DNA from: Peptococcaceae bacterium UBA5356
GTDB taxonomy: Bacteria; Bacillota; Peptococcia; DRI-13; DTU073
Direction: 5' to 3'
DNA: 15,326 nucleotides
Assembly (NCBI GenBank): GCA_002407935.1
Contig: DHPU01000033.1
Span: 19,872-35,197 of the forward strand
Numbering within the stretch: the stretch's first letter is position 1; each line of letters starts with the position of its first letter. Below are positions 1 through 7,694 of the stretch, piece by piece. The notes beneath the pieces were generated by a model. That model saw nothing but the letters and a program-made list of their open reading frames with translations. It was not told the origin of the DNA and made no database searches. The translations under genes were made by a program, and so were the position numbers.

Positions 1-55
1 GCCAAGCTTAGGACTGTTCTGTCCAAGAATTCGGAACCCCGAGGCAGCCCTTGGC
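1..55. other. Foldable palindromic segment just after pgi
   Basis: The first 54 bases carry no gene. On either strand they can fold into a three-way junction: an outer stem GCCAAG (1-6) with CTTGGC (50-55), and two hairpins, GGAC (11-14) with GTCC (21-24) and TCGG (31-34) with CCGA (39-42). A second CCAAG at 23-27 could compete for the same CTTGG. The right arm touches the pgi stop codon. No T-run follows on either strand, so this is not a clear intrinsic terminator, though the structure could continue beyond the left edge. It may be the end of a structured RNA, part of a terminator, or chance. The pairings are visible; the function is unknown. Confidence 0.3.
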
Positions 56-1650
56 TAAAAAATGAAATACTGTGCGTTAAACAGATTTTTCCCTTGCTCC
101 CGCTTCAGAGAGTGCCGCGCATTCACAAATAAATGTTCCAGAATCTTATAAACTAACTCGATTTCCTCGGCAGCCCCTATTCCCTTGGCTACTTCTTCCG
201 CGGTAAAGGCCTGCCCTTTCTTTTCCCGTAAAAACTGTAAAACCTGCCGTTGCAAGCCAATATAAAAATTGGCTCCTTTCTTGCCCAATTCTACCCCCGG
301 TTGATGATACGCGTTTACATTCACTAGGCTTGCATATAAACCGACAGCCCTTTCAAAAAGGGCGATCAGACAGCCCATCGTACGGGGACTTAATTCCTCC
401 AGACTAATGGTCAAGGAATCACGCCCTTTTTGGTGCAGAGCCCGTCGGGATCCTTCCAAAAAGGCTTTCAAATAATCCCCACTGGTCATCTCCTCTTCGA
501 TAAAGACCGGCCTCTGACGCTGGTCTTTTTTCACTTCCAGAAAAACAACCAAGGCATCATAAACCCCGTCTAAAAGCTGTTGAAAATAAGCATGTTGATC
601 CGTAGAACCCTTATTTCCAAAAACAGTTAGCCCTTCCTGCACAATCCTCCCAGCTAAGTCTTTTTCTTTACCCAAAGATTCCATAATTAACTGCTGTAGA
701 TAACGGGAAAATAATTGGAGACTGTCCCGATAAGGCAGCACCACCATATTTCCCCTTCCGCCTTTTTTAACGGCCGCATGCCACAGCGCAGCCAAAATAG
801 CGGCCGGATTAGCTAATAACTGAGTATCCCTCGTAGCTTCGTCACACTCCCGTGCCCCTGCCAAAAAAGCCTCAATATCAATATTCTGTAGAGCGGCAGG
901 AAGTAAGCCTACTGCTGAAGTAATCGAAGTACGTCCACCCACCCAGTCCCAGATGTAGAACCTCTCCAACCAGGCTTCTTCCTGAGCCAGTTTATCCATT
1001 TTGCTTCCCGCTGTGGTAATCGCCACGGCTTGCCGGGCAAAATTAAGACCCTGTGCCGCAAAATAATGTTGAACCTCCAGCATCCCGTTTCGCGTTTCAA
1101 TCGTCCCGCCGCTTTTCGAAATAACAATAACCAGCGTTTCCCCCAGATAAGGAGCTAATTCCTCCAAAACTTGCGCTATCCCATCCGGATCGGTATTATC
1201 CAGAAAATATCCCTGTAATCCTTTCCGTGCTTGCTTAAATTGGAAAGCATCCTTCATTAAGAGCGGTCCCAGCGCCGATCCCCCAATCCCAATCAGCAGA
1301 AACCTTGTAAATGGCTGTCCTTTTGCAGCTACAATTTTCCCCGCCCGAATTTCACGGGCAAAATCTTGAATCTTCTTTTTGGTATCAACTATCTTTTCCC
1401 CTATTTCCCGACTTGGGGCAAGCGCCGCATCCCTTAACCAATAATGACCGACCCTTCTTCCCTCATCAGGATTCGCCTCTTTGCCCTTTTCTAATTCTTC
1501 CATCGCCCGAAGTGCTTGCCGCATCTGCGGCTCTATTTCCTGAAAATACCCGGCCGGAAGAGCCATACAACTATAATCAAGTGTTAACCCTAACATTTCA
1601 TTATGATAATGACAGGCTTGATATCTATCCCAACTACCTTTTTCGTTCAT
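55..1650 (-). CDS. pgi: Glucose-6-phosphate isomerase
   Basis: Interconverts glucose-6-phosphate and fructose-6-phosphate in the cytoplasm, linking glycogen breakdown and glucokinase to glycolysis. Visible family signatures (531-residue numbering) are GIGGSALGP near 121-129, the sugar-phosphate loop SKSGGT at 178-183, DWVGGRTS at 235-242, ESLGK with the probable catalytic Glu324, GSTDQH with His353, and the C-terminal GVELGK carrying the conserved Lys. I chose ATG 1650 because AGGTGG at 1664-1659 sits 8 bases upstream. A longer frame opens at ATG 1677, nine codons earlier, but would overlap malQ by 11 bp and has no obvious ribosome binding site. From 1650 the gap to the malQ stop is 16 bp. 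It is the last gene of the run. By eye its lines are near 50% GC, clearly above glgP and glgC. Function is secure; the start is very likely. Confidence 0.95.
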   Translation of the reverse strand: MNEKGSWDRYQACHYHNEMLGLTLDYSCMALPAGYFQEIEPQMRQALRAMEELEKGKEANPDEGRRVGHYWLRDAALAPSREIGEKIVDTKKKIQDFAREIRAGKIVAAKGQPFTRFLLIGIGGSALGPLLMKDAFQFKQARKGLQGYFLDNTDPDGIAQVLEELAPYLGETLVIVISKSGGTIETRNGMLEVQHYFAAQGLNFARQAVAITTAGSKMDKLAQEEAWLERFYIWDWVGGRTSITSAVGLLPAALQNIDIEAFLAGARECDEATRDTQLLANPAAILAALWHAAVKKGGRGNMVVLPYRDSLQLFSRYLQQLIMESLGKEKDLAGRIVQEGLTVFGNKGSTDQHAYFQQLLDGVYDALVVFLEVKKDQRQRPVFIEEEMTSGDYLKAFLEGSRRALHQKGRDSLTISLEELSPRTMGCLIALFERAVGLYASLVNVNAYHQPGVELGKKGANFYIGLQRQVLQFLREKKGQAFTAEEVAKGIGAAEEIELVYKILEHLFVNARHSLKREQGKNLFNAQYFIF

Positions 1651-1658
1651 CACTAAAA

Positions 1659-1667
1659 CCACCTTTT
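1659..1667 (-). promoter_or_regulatory. Ribosome binding site that fixes the pgi start
   Basis: Minus strand AAAAGGTGG runs from 1667 down to 1659, beginning in the malQ stop codon. The spacer to ATG 1650 is 8 bases (TTTTAGTG). It lies downstream of ATG 1677, so it cannot serve that codon. A GTG at 1653, directly before the ATG, is a less likely alternative start with a 5-base spacer. Confidence 0.75.
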
Positions 1668-3151
1668 CAACGACCATATTTGGTGACCAGCTTTTTAATT
1701 CTCTGAGCTAATTTCTTTGTTAAAACCTTTTTTTTAAACCGCCACTCCCAATTTTCTCCTACTGTACCGGGCGTATTCATCCTTGCCCAAGAATTCAGAC
1801 ACAGAAAATCCTGCAAAGGAATAATAGCCCATTTCGCCCGACTCTGCATCACTATCTCAATCAGCTCCCAACAAAGATCCTCCGCCCGTATTTTTTCTCT
1901 ACCGCAACGGCTCAATTGCGCAAAAACCGTCTGCCGAAGCCACCCCAGCAAAGTATCATTATCATGCGTTCCCGTATAATATGCCCAATTGCCTTCATCC
2001 TGACTATCGCCTAACGCTTCACGATCAATAAACTGCATTACCTTCATCCCGGGAAAAGCGAATTTATCTTTTAATTCCACGACCTGCGGTGTAATTATCC
2101 CTAAATCTTCTGCCAGCAACGGCAATTCACCCAAATAACTAGAGAGAACTCTAAAGAACTTTTCTCCCGGTCCTTGAACCCACCTGCCATTAATAGCTGT
2201 TAATTCACTGGCCGGAACCTCCCAATACGCCTCAAACCCGCGAAAATGATCGACTCTGATGATATCCACCAAATCCATTAATGCTTTAATCCGTTCGCGC
2301 CACCATAAGTAATCATCCTTTTCCATCTCTCCCCACTTGTAAAGAGGATTACCCCATAATTGACCCGTAGCACTAAAATAATCCGGAGGGACACCGCCTA
2401 CCTTCAACGGGTTTCCTAAATCATCTAATTCAAAAAGATGCGGATAAACCCATGTATCACTGCTGTCGTAAGCCACATAAATTGGCAGATCCCCAATTGT
2501 TTTGATGCCGTTTTGCACCGCATATGCTCGAATGGCCTTCCACTGCATATCAAATTCATATTGCAAAAAGATTTGATAATTGATCTCTTCACTTAATTTT
2601 TCTTCCCAATATTTAATAGCCTCCGGCTCCCGCAAGGCTATCGCTTTATCCCAAAAATTCCACGGAACATAATGAAAATACTCCTTTAAAGCCATGAACA
2701 GAGCATAATCAGCAAGCCAAAAAGTATTTTTCTCCATAAATTCCTGATAATTGACCCCTTTGTTGGCAATTCCTCTGAACCCTTTATAAGCCTGACGTAA
2801 CATCTTCTCTTTAAAATCCTGACAAGCCGCATAATCCACTTTTTCTTCCGGAAAAGAAGGGACAACCGCTAATTCTTTGGTAGTTAAAAACCCCTCTTCC
2901 TGCAAAGTATCTAAGCTAATCAAGAGAGGATTCCCGGCAAAAGCGGAAAATGCTTGATAAGGTGACTCCCCATAGCCGATCGGATTAAGGGGTAAAACCT
3001 GCCACAGCGTTAAACCGCAGCTCTTTAAAAAATCAACGAAATCCCGTGCCTCCTGCCCTAATTCTCCTATTCCATATTTGGAAGGAAGAGAAGTAGGATG
3101 AAGTAAAACACCACTGGCTTTATTCAATTGCAACAGCAATGCACCCCCCAC
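1667..3151 (-). CDS. malQ: 4-alpha-glucanotransferase (amylomaltase, GH77)
   Basis: Disproportionates maltodextrins by moving 4-alpha-glucan segments between chains and releasing glucose, turning the short products of glycogen breakdown into chains long enough for phosphorylase. The 494-residue length fits single-domain bacterial amylomaltases. The opening ASGVLLHPTSLPSKYGIG (12-29) is diagnostic. Catalytic residues are visible: the nucleophile Asp301 in IRVDHFRGF, the acid/base Glu348 in LLAEDLG, and Asp397 in GTHDNDT. The start is GTG 3151, with GAGG ending 7 bases upstream. Just inside is a GGGGGG run followed by in-frame TTG codons, so a start a few codons later is possible. There is a 40-bp gap after the amylase gene and a 16-bp gap before pgi. 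The glucose it releases is a likely substrate for the glucokinase at the head of the locus. Confidence 0.94.
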   Translation of the reverse strand: MGGALLLQLNKASGVLLHPTSLPSKYGIGELGQEARDFVDFLKSCGLTLWQVLPLNPIGYGESPYQAFSAFAGNPLLISLDTLQEEGFLTTKELAVVPSFPEEKVDYAACQDFKEKMLRQAYKGFRGIANKGVNYQEFMEKNTFWLADYALFMALKEYFHYVPWNFWDKAIALREPEAIKYWEEKLSEEINYQIFLQYEFDMQWKAIRAYAVQNGIKTIGDLPIYVAYDSSDTWVYPHLFELDDLGNPLKVGGVPPDYFSATGQLWGNPLYKWGEMEKDDYLWWRERIKALMDLVDIIRVDHFRGFEAYWEVPASELTAINGRWVQGPGEKFFRVLSSYLGELPLLAEDLGIITPQVVELKDKFAFPGMKVMQFIDREALGDSQDEGNWAYYTGTHDNDTLLGWLRQTVFAQLSRCGREKIRAEDLCWELIEIVMQSRAKWAIIPLQDFLCLNSWARMNTPGTVGENWEWRFKKKVLTKKLAQRIKKLVTKYGR

Positions 3152-3191
3152 TAATGTGCCTCATTATACTCTCAGACTTATACTCTTCTGC

Positions 3192-5120
3192 TTATCCTCT
3201 CATGAATACTTTACCTTCAAGGGGTTGCAGAACGATCTTTAAGGATCGTTGCTTATCTTGCTGCCCCTCCGGCTCCTTCTCCTGAGGAAATACTTCCTTC
3301 CACACGCCTCGATATTCCATTGCTAACTCCAAGGTTATCTTTTGTTCTTTTTCTTTGTTTCGATTAAACAGCATCAAAAAAACCTCTTCATCCGCGACTC
3401 TAAAAAATGCGTATACATCCCCTTCGGCCATCGCGGAAACCCAACGCCCTTTTTGCAAAGCAGTATAATTATTCCTCAAAGCAATAATTTTTTTGTAAAA
3501 ACTCACCAATTTTGTTTCTTCCCTGCCCCAAGGATAAGTCCCCCGGTTATACGGATCCGCATAGCCCTCCAGCCCGGCTTCGTCCCCATAATAAATACAA
3601 GGTACTCCGGGAAAACACATCTGAAAAAGAGCTGCCAGCTTTAAGCGCGCTAACCCCAGCCTTCGTTGCCGTGGATTAAGCCTGAATTTCTCTTTATCCT
3701 TGGGATGAATCATCTGCTCTGCTGGTGCTTCACCTAAAAGAGTTAAAACTCTGGGAACATCATGACTGCCTATTAAATTCATCATGTTATAGAAATGAGG
3801 GGGCGGGTAATTTTCGAAAAGACTCATCACCCTTCTGTGCATCTGCTGCGCACTAATCCGTCCTAAAATAAAATCTAACAAAATATTACGGAAAGGATAA
3901 TTCATCACCGAATCAAGCTCTTCTCCCCATAAATACTGACGATTCTCCCCATAACTTATCTTATTAGACGCATCTTCCCATACCTCTCCAATCAAGATAG
4001 ATTCCGGATTAGCCTTTTTCAGGACTAAACGCATTTTCTTAATAAACTCATCGGGTAATTCATCAGCCACATCCAACCGCCAGCCGGCAACTCCCATCCT
4101 CATCCAGTACCGTACTACACTGTCTTTATCCTCCAACATATACTTCTGATAGGAAGGATCCAACTCATTAACATTAGGTAATGTCCCAATCCCCCACCAG
4201 CTCTCGTATTCATCAGGGTGCTTCTTAAAACGATACCAACTATAATAAGGTGAACTCGGAGACTGATAAGCCCCCAATTCCGGGTAATTCCCCTCCATAT
4301 TAAAATAAATACTATCACTACCTGTATGACTAAAAACTCCATCCAAAATAATCCGGATCTTTAACTTTCGTGCTTTGACACATAATTCACGAAAAATCTC
4401 ATTGGTGCCAAACATGGGATCTATTTTTTTATAATCTGCCGTATCATATTTATGATTACTAGGCGCTTCAAAAATGGGATTTAAATAGATTACACTAATC
4501 CCTAACTCTTTTAAATAAGGCAGTTTTTTAATAATCCCCTCTAAATTGCCGCCAAAAAAGTTCCAACGCAAAATAGCCCCTGTTTCAGGCTCTTTTATAT
4601 ACATAGGAGTATCATCCCACCTTCCATGTATAAGTGAACCCTTCTTGGGATTATTTACCTGTCCCTGTTCATTACCATTATAAAAACGATCCACAAAAAT
4701 TTGATACATGACACCTTCAGTAAACCAAGCAGGTACTGCAAAATCTTGATAAACCGTGATCTGAAAAGGTGGGGGAACCTGTTCCCTAAGCAAACCTAAT
4801 CCACCCAGCCGCTCATTGTTATTACCATAATAATAGACCTTGCCTCCGGTAATAACCACAAAATAATACCAATAAAGTCCCACCACCGATGTCGTTATTG
4901 CCGTAGTATAAAAGCTCCCCGCTTCTTGACTTTTTTCAAAATGCATTTCTTGGTTTTCTACACCATCATTGTTTTTCCACAGACGCAAAATAACCGATTC
5001 AATTTTCGAGGTTGTCTTTAGCCCCAGTCGAAGAGTAATCGATTCATAAGCAGGAACAGCCCCAAAGGGGCTGCGATATTCCTTTTTGTGGGTATCATGA
5101 AAAATCCAGGTTATGGCCAT
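3192..5120 (-). CDS. GH13 alpha-glucan hydrolase (neopullulanase/cyclomaltodextrinase-like)
   Basis: Intracellular alpha-amylase-family enzyme; no signal peptide is visible. The first 120 residues or so look like an N-terminal beta-sandwich (CBM34-like), as in neopullulanases and maltogenic amylases. The catalytic barrel begins near WFTEGVMYQIFVDRF (132-146). Family motifs are present: DGVFSH (260-265), GWRLDVADE with nucleophile Asp350, IGEVWED with acid/base Glu379, and SHDVPR with Asp454. The exact specificity (maltodextrins, cyclodextrins, pullulan or limit-dextrin branches) cannot be read from the sequence. Because no glgX or pullulanase-type debrancher is visible in the locus, this enzyme is a candidate to deal with branch stubs; that is inference. 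Its ATG lies inside the glgA 3' end (10-bp overlap, different frame), with AAAGGTG a few bases upstream, suggesting translational coupling. Family assignment is strong, specificity moderate. Confidence 0.88.
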   Translation of the reverse strand: MAITWIFHDTHKKEYRSPFGAVPAYESITLRLGLKTTSKIESVILRLWKNNDGVENQEMHFEKSQEAGSFYTTAITTSVVGLYWYYFVVITGGKVYYYGNNNERLGGLGLLREQVPPPFQITVYQDFAVPAWFTEGVMYQIFVDRFYNGNEQGQVNNPKKGSLIHGRWDDTPMYIKEPETGAILRWNFFGGNLEGIIKKLPYLKELGISVIYLNPIFEAPSNHKYDTADYKKIDPMFGTNEIFRELCVKARKLKIRIILDGVFSHTGSDSIYFNMEGNYPELGAYQSPSSPYYSWYRFKKHPDEYESWWGIGTLPNVNELDPSYQKYMLEDKDSVVRYWMRMGVAGWRLDVADELPDEFIKKMRLVLKKANPESILIGEVWEDASNKISYGENRQYLWGEELDSVMNYPFRNILLDFILGRISAQQMHRRVMSLFENYPPPHFYNMMNLIGSHDVPRVLTLLGEAPAEQMIHPKDKEKFRLNPRQRRLGLARLKLAALFQMCFPGVPCIYYGDEAGLEGYADPYNRGTYPWGREETKLVSFYKKIIALRNNYTALQKGRWVSAMAEGDVYAFFRVADEEVFLMLFNRNKEKEQKITLELAMEYRGVWKEVFPQEKEPEGQQDKQRSLKIVLQPLEGKVFMRG

Positions 5121-6547
5121 TTTATCACCTTTTCATAAAGGTCAACATATTTTTGCGCGGAATTAGTCCAACTGTAATTTGATTTAAAGGCATTTTTCAC
5201 TATATTATTCCAAACAGCAGGTTGATTATTATAAAAATCAAGGGCACGTTTGATGGTATTCATAAAATCATGGGCATTAATATTAGCAAAACTAAATCCG
5301 TTTCCTTCACCGGTATACTCATTATAAGAAAGGACGGTGTCCTTCAGGCCTCCTGTTTCTCTCACTACGGGTAAAGTCCCATAGCGAAGGGCAATCAAGT
5401 GGCTTAACCCACATGGTTCAAAAAGAGAGGGCATCAGATAGAGATCGGAGGCAGCGTAAATTTTCCGGGCCATTGCTTCGTTAAACATGAAATAAGTTCT
5501 CATTTTGGCCGAGTGTCTTTCCGCCGCTCTCCGTAACTCATATTCATAACCAGGTTCACCCATGCCCAAAATAATTAATTGTACATCCATCGACATTAAT
5601 TCTTCCAAAATATAAATGAGTAAATCCAGCCCCTTTTGACGAGTCAATCTAGAAACCATGGCTAAAAGGGGTACTTTTTGCACGGGCAGGCTTAAGTCTT
5701 CCTGAAGCTTAACTTTGTTTTGCTCTTTCTTGGCAAGTGCCGTCCGATAATTAACATAGATATGCGGATCAGTTTCGGGGTTATATTTATTGTAATCAAG
5801 TCCATTAATAATTCCCTGTAATTTGTCTTCATATTTTCTCAGTATGCCATCCAAATTTTCCCCATAATAAGCATTCTTTATTTCCTGGGCATATGTTTCA
5901 CTAACAGTCGTTACCCAGTCCGCATAAACAATGCCTGCTTTCATATAATTGACCTTGCCATAAAACTCCAAGCCCTCATAGTTCTTATACGACGAATCTA
6001 AACCTAATAAATCATCAACTTCCATCGGGAATACTCCCTGATATTTTAAATTATGGATGGTGAAAACAGTCTTTATCTTCTGATATAACGAATTATCCTG
6101 ATAAAATTCTTTTAAGAGTAAAGGAATTAACCCTGTCTGCCAATCATTGCAGTGCAAGATATCCGGTGCAAAATCCTCCATATAAGGCAGACTTTCCAAC
6201 ACTCCTCTGCAGAAAAAAGAAAACCTTTCTGCTTCATCAAAATAGCCGTAAATACCTTCCCGTTTAAAATACATTTCATTATCCAAAAAGTAATAGGTAA
6301 CCCCTTGATATTCAAAAACCTCTAGCCCACAGAACTGCTTTCTCCAGCCCACAGGTACAGTAAAACTTTTAAGATGTACCATTTCTTTTTTATATTCGGC
6401 CGGAATGTTGCCATACTTAGGCATAATCACCCTGGCATCTACTTTCTTTTTCCTTATCGCCAAAGGCAGACTTTCAATTACATCACCAAGACCGCCGGTC
6501 ATAGCAAAAGGAGCGCTTTCCGAAGCAACGTAAAGTACTTTTAACAT
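5111..6547 (-). CDS. glgA: Glycogen synthase, ADP-glucose dependent (GT5)
   Basis: Transfers glucose from ADP-glucose to the non-reducing end of an alpha-1,4-glucan. The 478-residue length matches bacterial GlgA. Motifs are LHCNDWQTGLIP (131-142), FTIHNLKYQG (162-171), INGLDYNKYNP (247-257), SRLTRQKGLDL with Lys305, and FEPCGLSHL with Glu377, the last two matching Escherichia coli numbering. One oddity: the N-terminal loop reads AMTGGLGDV, so the Lys of the usual KTGGL motif (Lys15 in E. coli, a substrate-binding residue) is Met16 here. The start ATG is one base after the glgD stop, with GGGAGGG in the last glgD codons serving as ribosome binding site at about 11 bases. The 3' end overlaps the amylase start by 10 bp. 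Assignment is firm; activity with Met16 is not proven. Confidence 0.94.
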   Translation of the reverse strand: MLKVLYVASESAPFAMTGGLGDVIESLPLAIRKKKVDARVIMPKYGNIPAEYKKEMVHLKSFTVPVGWRKQFCGLEVFEYQGVTYYFLDNEMYFKREGIYGYFDEAERFSFFCRGVLESLPYMEDFAPDILHCNDWQTGLIPLLLKEFYQDNSLYQKIKTVFTIHNLKYQGVFPMEVDDLLGLDSSYKNYEGLEFYGKVNYMKAGIVYADWVTTVSETYAQEIKNAYYGENLDGILRKYEDKLQGIINGLDYNKYNPETDPHIYVNYRTALAKKEQNKVKLQEDLSLPVQKVPLLAMVSRLTRQKGLDLLIYILEELMSMDVQLIILGMGEPGYEYELRRAAERHSAKMRTYFMFNEAMARKIYAASDLYLMPSLFEPCGLSHLIALRYGTLPVVRETGGLKDTVLSYNEYTGEGNGFSFANINAHDFMNTIKRALDFYNNQPAVWNNIVKNAFKSNYSWTNSAQKYVDLYEKVIKWP

Positions 6548-6548
6548 T

Positions 6549-7682
6549 TTAATTACAACCCTCCCAAACCTCTTTGTTTTTAGGTATTATTACAGGATCC
6601 TTCTTGTTACTTGTTAACTTAATCCCCTTATGAACATGAACACCCTTCTCTAAAATAACATTATCTAAAACAACATCCTCTTCAATTTCCACTTTAGGCA
6701 TCAGAATGCTGTTACGAATTACCGCACCCTTTCCTATTTTCACTTTGCGAAAGAGAATACTGTTCTCGACGCTGCCTTCAATGAAACAGCCATTGGTAGT
6801 TAAGACATTGCGAATTTTTGAACCTTCACAATATCTGGCAGGTGGCCCATCTTTGATTTTCGTATAAATCTTACCCTTGGAGAAAAATAGTTCTTGTAAA
6901 ACTTGCCCATCCAGCAATTCCATCTCATGCTTAAATAAGCTCTGCCAAGAATTTACTATCGCCAAATACCCCTTATGAGCATACCCATATATTTTTAACT
7001 GCTTAACTCTTTCCGCTAAAACATCACTAACAAAATCCCATCTGCCCTTCTTTACGCACTCCTGTAAGAGCTTTAAAAGAAATGCTTTTTTCATTAGATA
7101 AATATCCAGCGAAACAACTGCTTTGGGGGAGGAAATGCCGACGTTTACAGCCGAAATTCGTTTTCCTGGCCCTTTCTCCAAATAGACACCGCGCTGCTTA
7201 TCCCGCTCTAAAAACTGATATCCTTCCTTGTAAACTACCGTAATATCAGCCTTTTTTTCTTGATGAAACGCTAAAACCTTACGCAAATCCAGATTACAAA
7301 TAATATTACTTCCGGAAATAAGCACATATTCTTGCCGACATTTATCCAAATAATCTAGATTTACATAAATATCCTCTAGATCTAACCTTCTTTTGTTTTC
7401 ACTACTATCCATAGCTGCAGCGGGTAGAATAAAAAGCCCATCTTGCTTGCGGTCTAATCCCCACTCCTCTCCCCTTCCCAGATGATCTACCAAAGACCTC
7501 ATATTAAAAGAGGTAATAATCCCGATATTAGAGATCCCAGCATTAACCATATTCGATAAAGGGAAATCTACCAAACGATATTTCCCGCCAAAAGGGATAG
7601 CCGCTACACAACGATTTTTGGTTATTTCTCCAAAAGCCTTTTCGTCTTTAATGTGATGAATTAGCCCCATTACATCTTTCAT
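6549..7682 (-). CDS. glgD: ADP-glucose pyrophosphorylase regulatory-type subunit GlgD
   Basis: Homologue of GlgC that in Firmicutes pairs with GlgC to form the active ADP-glucose pyrophosphorylase. At 377 residues it retains PFGGKYRLVDFPLSN (30-44) and a C-terminal left-handed beta-helix region with hexapeptide-like repeats (about 285-365). It lacks the N-terminal glycine-rich nucleotide loop (GLIHHIKDEKAFGEIT in place of LLAGGQGSRLRLLT), and the catalytic SGDHIY motif reads SGSNII, with Ser125 in the position of the catalytic Asp. It is therefore probably not catalytic alone, which is the normal GlgD pattern. Start ATG 7682 has AAGGGG 8 bases upstream, sharing bases with the glgC stop; the gap to glgC is 12 bp and to glgA 1 bp. 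This pairing is one of the best clues to a Firmicutes origin. Confidence 0.93.
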   Translation of the reverse strand: MKDVMGLIHHIKDEKAFGEITKNRCVAAIPFGGKYRLVDFPLSNMVNAGISNIGIITSFNMRSLVDHLGRGEEWGLDRKQDGLFILPAAAMDSSENKRRLDLEDIYVNLDYLDKCRQEYVLISGSNIICNLDLRKVLAFHQEKKADITVVYKEGYQFLERDKQRGVYLEKGPGKRISAVNVGISSPKAVVSLDIYLMKKAFLLKLLQECVKKGRWDFVSDVLAERVKQLKIYGYAHKGYLAIVNSWQSLFKHEMELLDGQVLQELFFSKGKIYTKIKDGPPARYCEGSKIRNVLTTNGCFIEGSVENSILFRKVKIGKGAVIRNSILMPKVEIEEDVVLDNVILEKGVHVHKGIKLTSNKKDPVIIPKNKEVWEGCN

Positions 7683-7694
7683 CTAAATATCCCC

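Noticed and set aside
29..42. GGGGTTCCGAATTC on the minus strand resembling a tRNA T-arm
   Set aside because: One base too many in the loop, no flanking acceptor or anticodon arms, and no CCA-type 3' end; not a tRNA.
3163..3168. Perfect TATAAT upstream of malQ as an internal promoter
   Set aside because: No -35-like hexamer lies 16-18 bases upstream, and transcription would start about 5 bases before the GTG, leaving no room for the ribosome binding site.
3231..3250. 7-bp inverted repeat (AACGATC / GATCGTT) near the amylase 3' end as a terminator
   Set aside because: It lies within coding sequence before the stop, has no T-run on the coding strand, and is followed by tightly spaced malQ.
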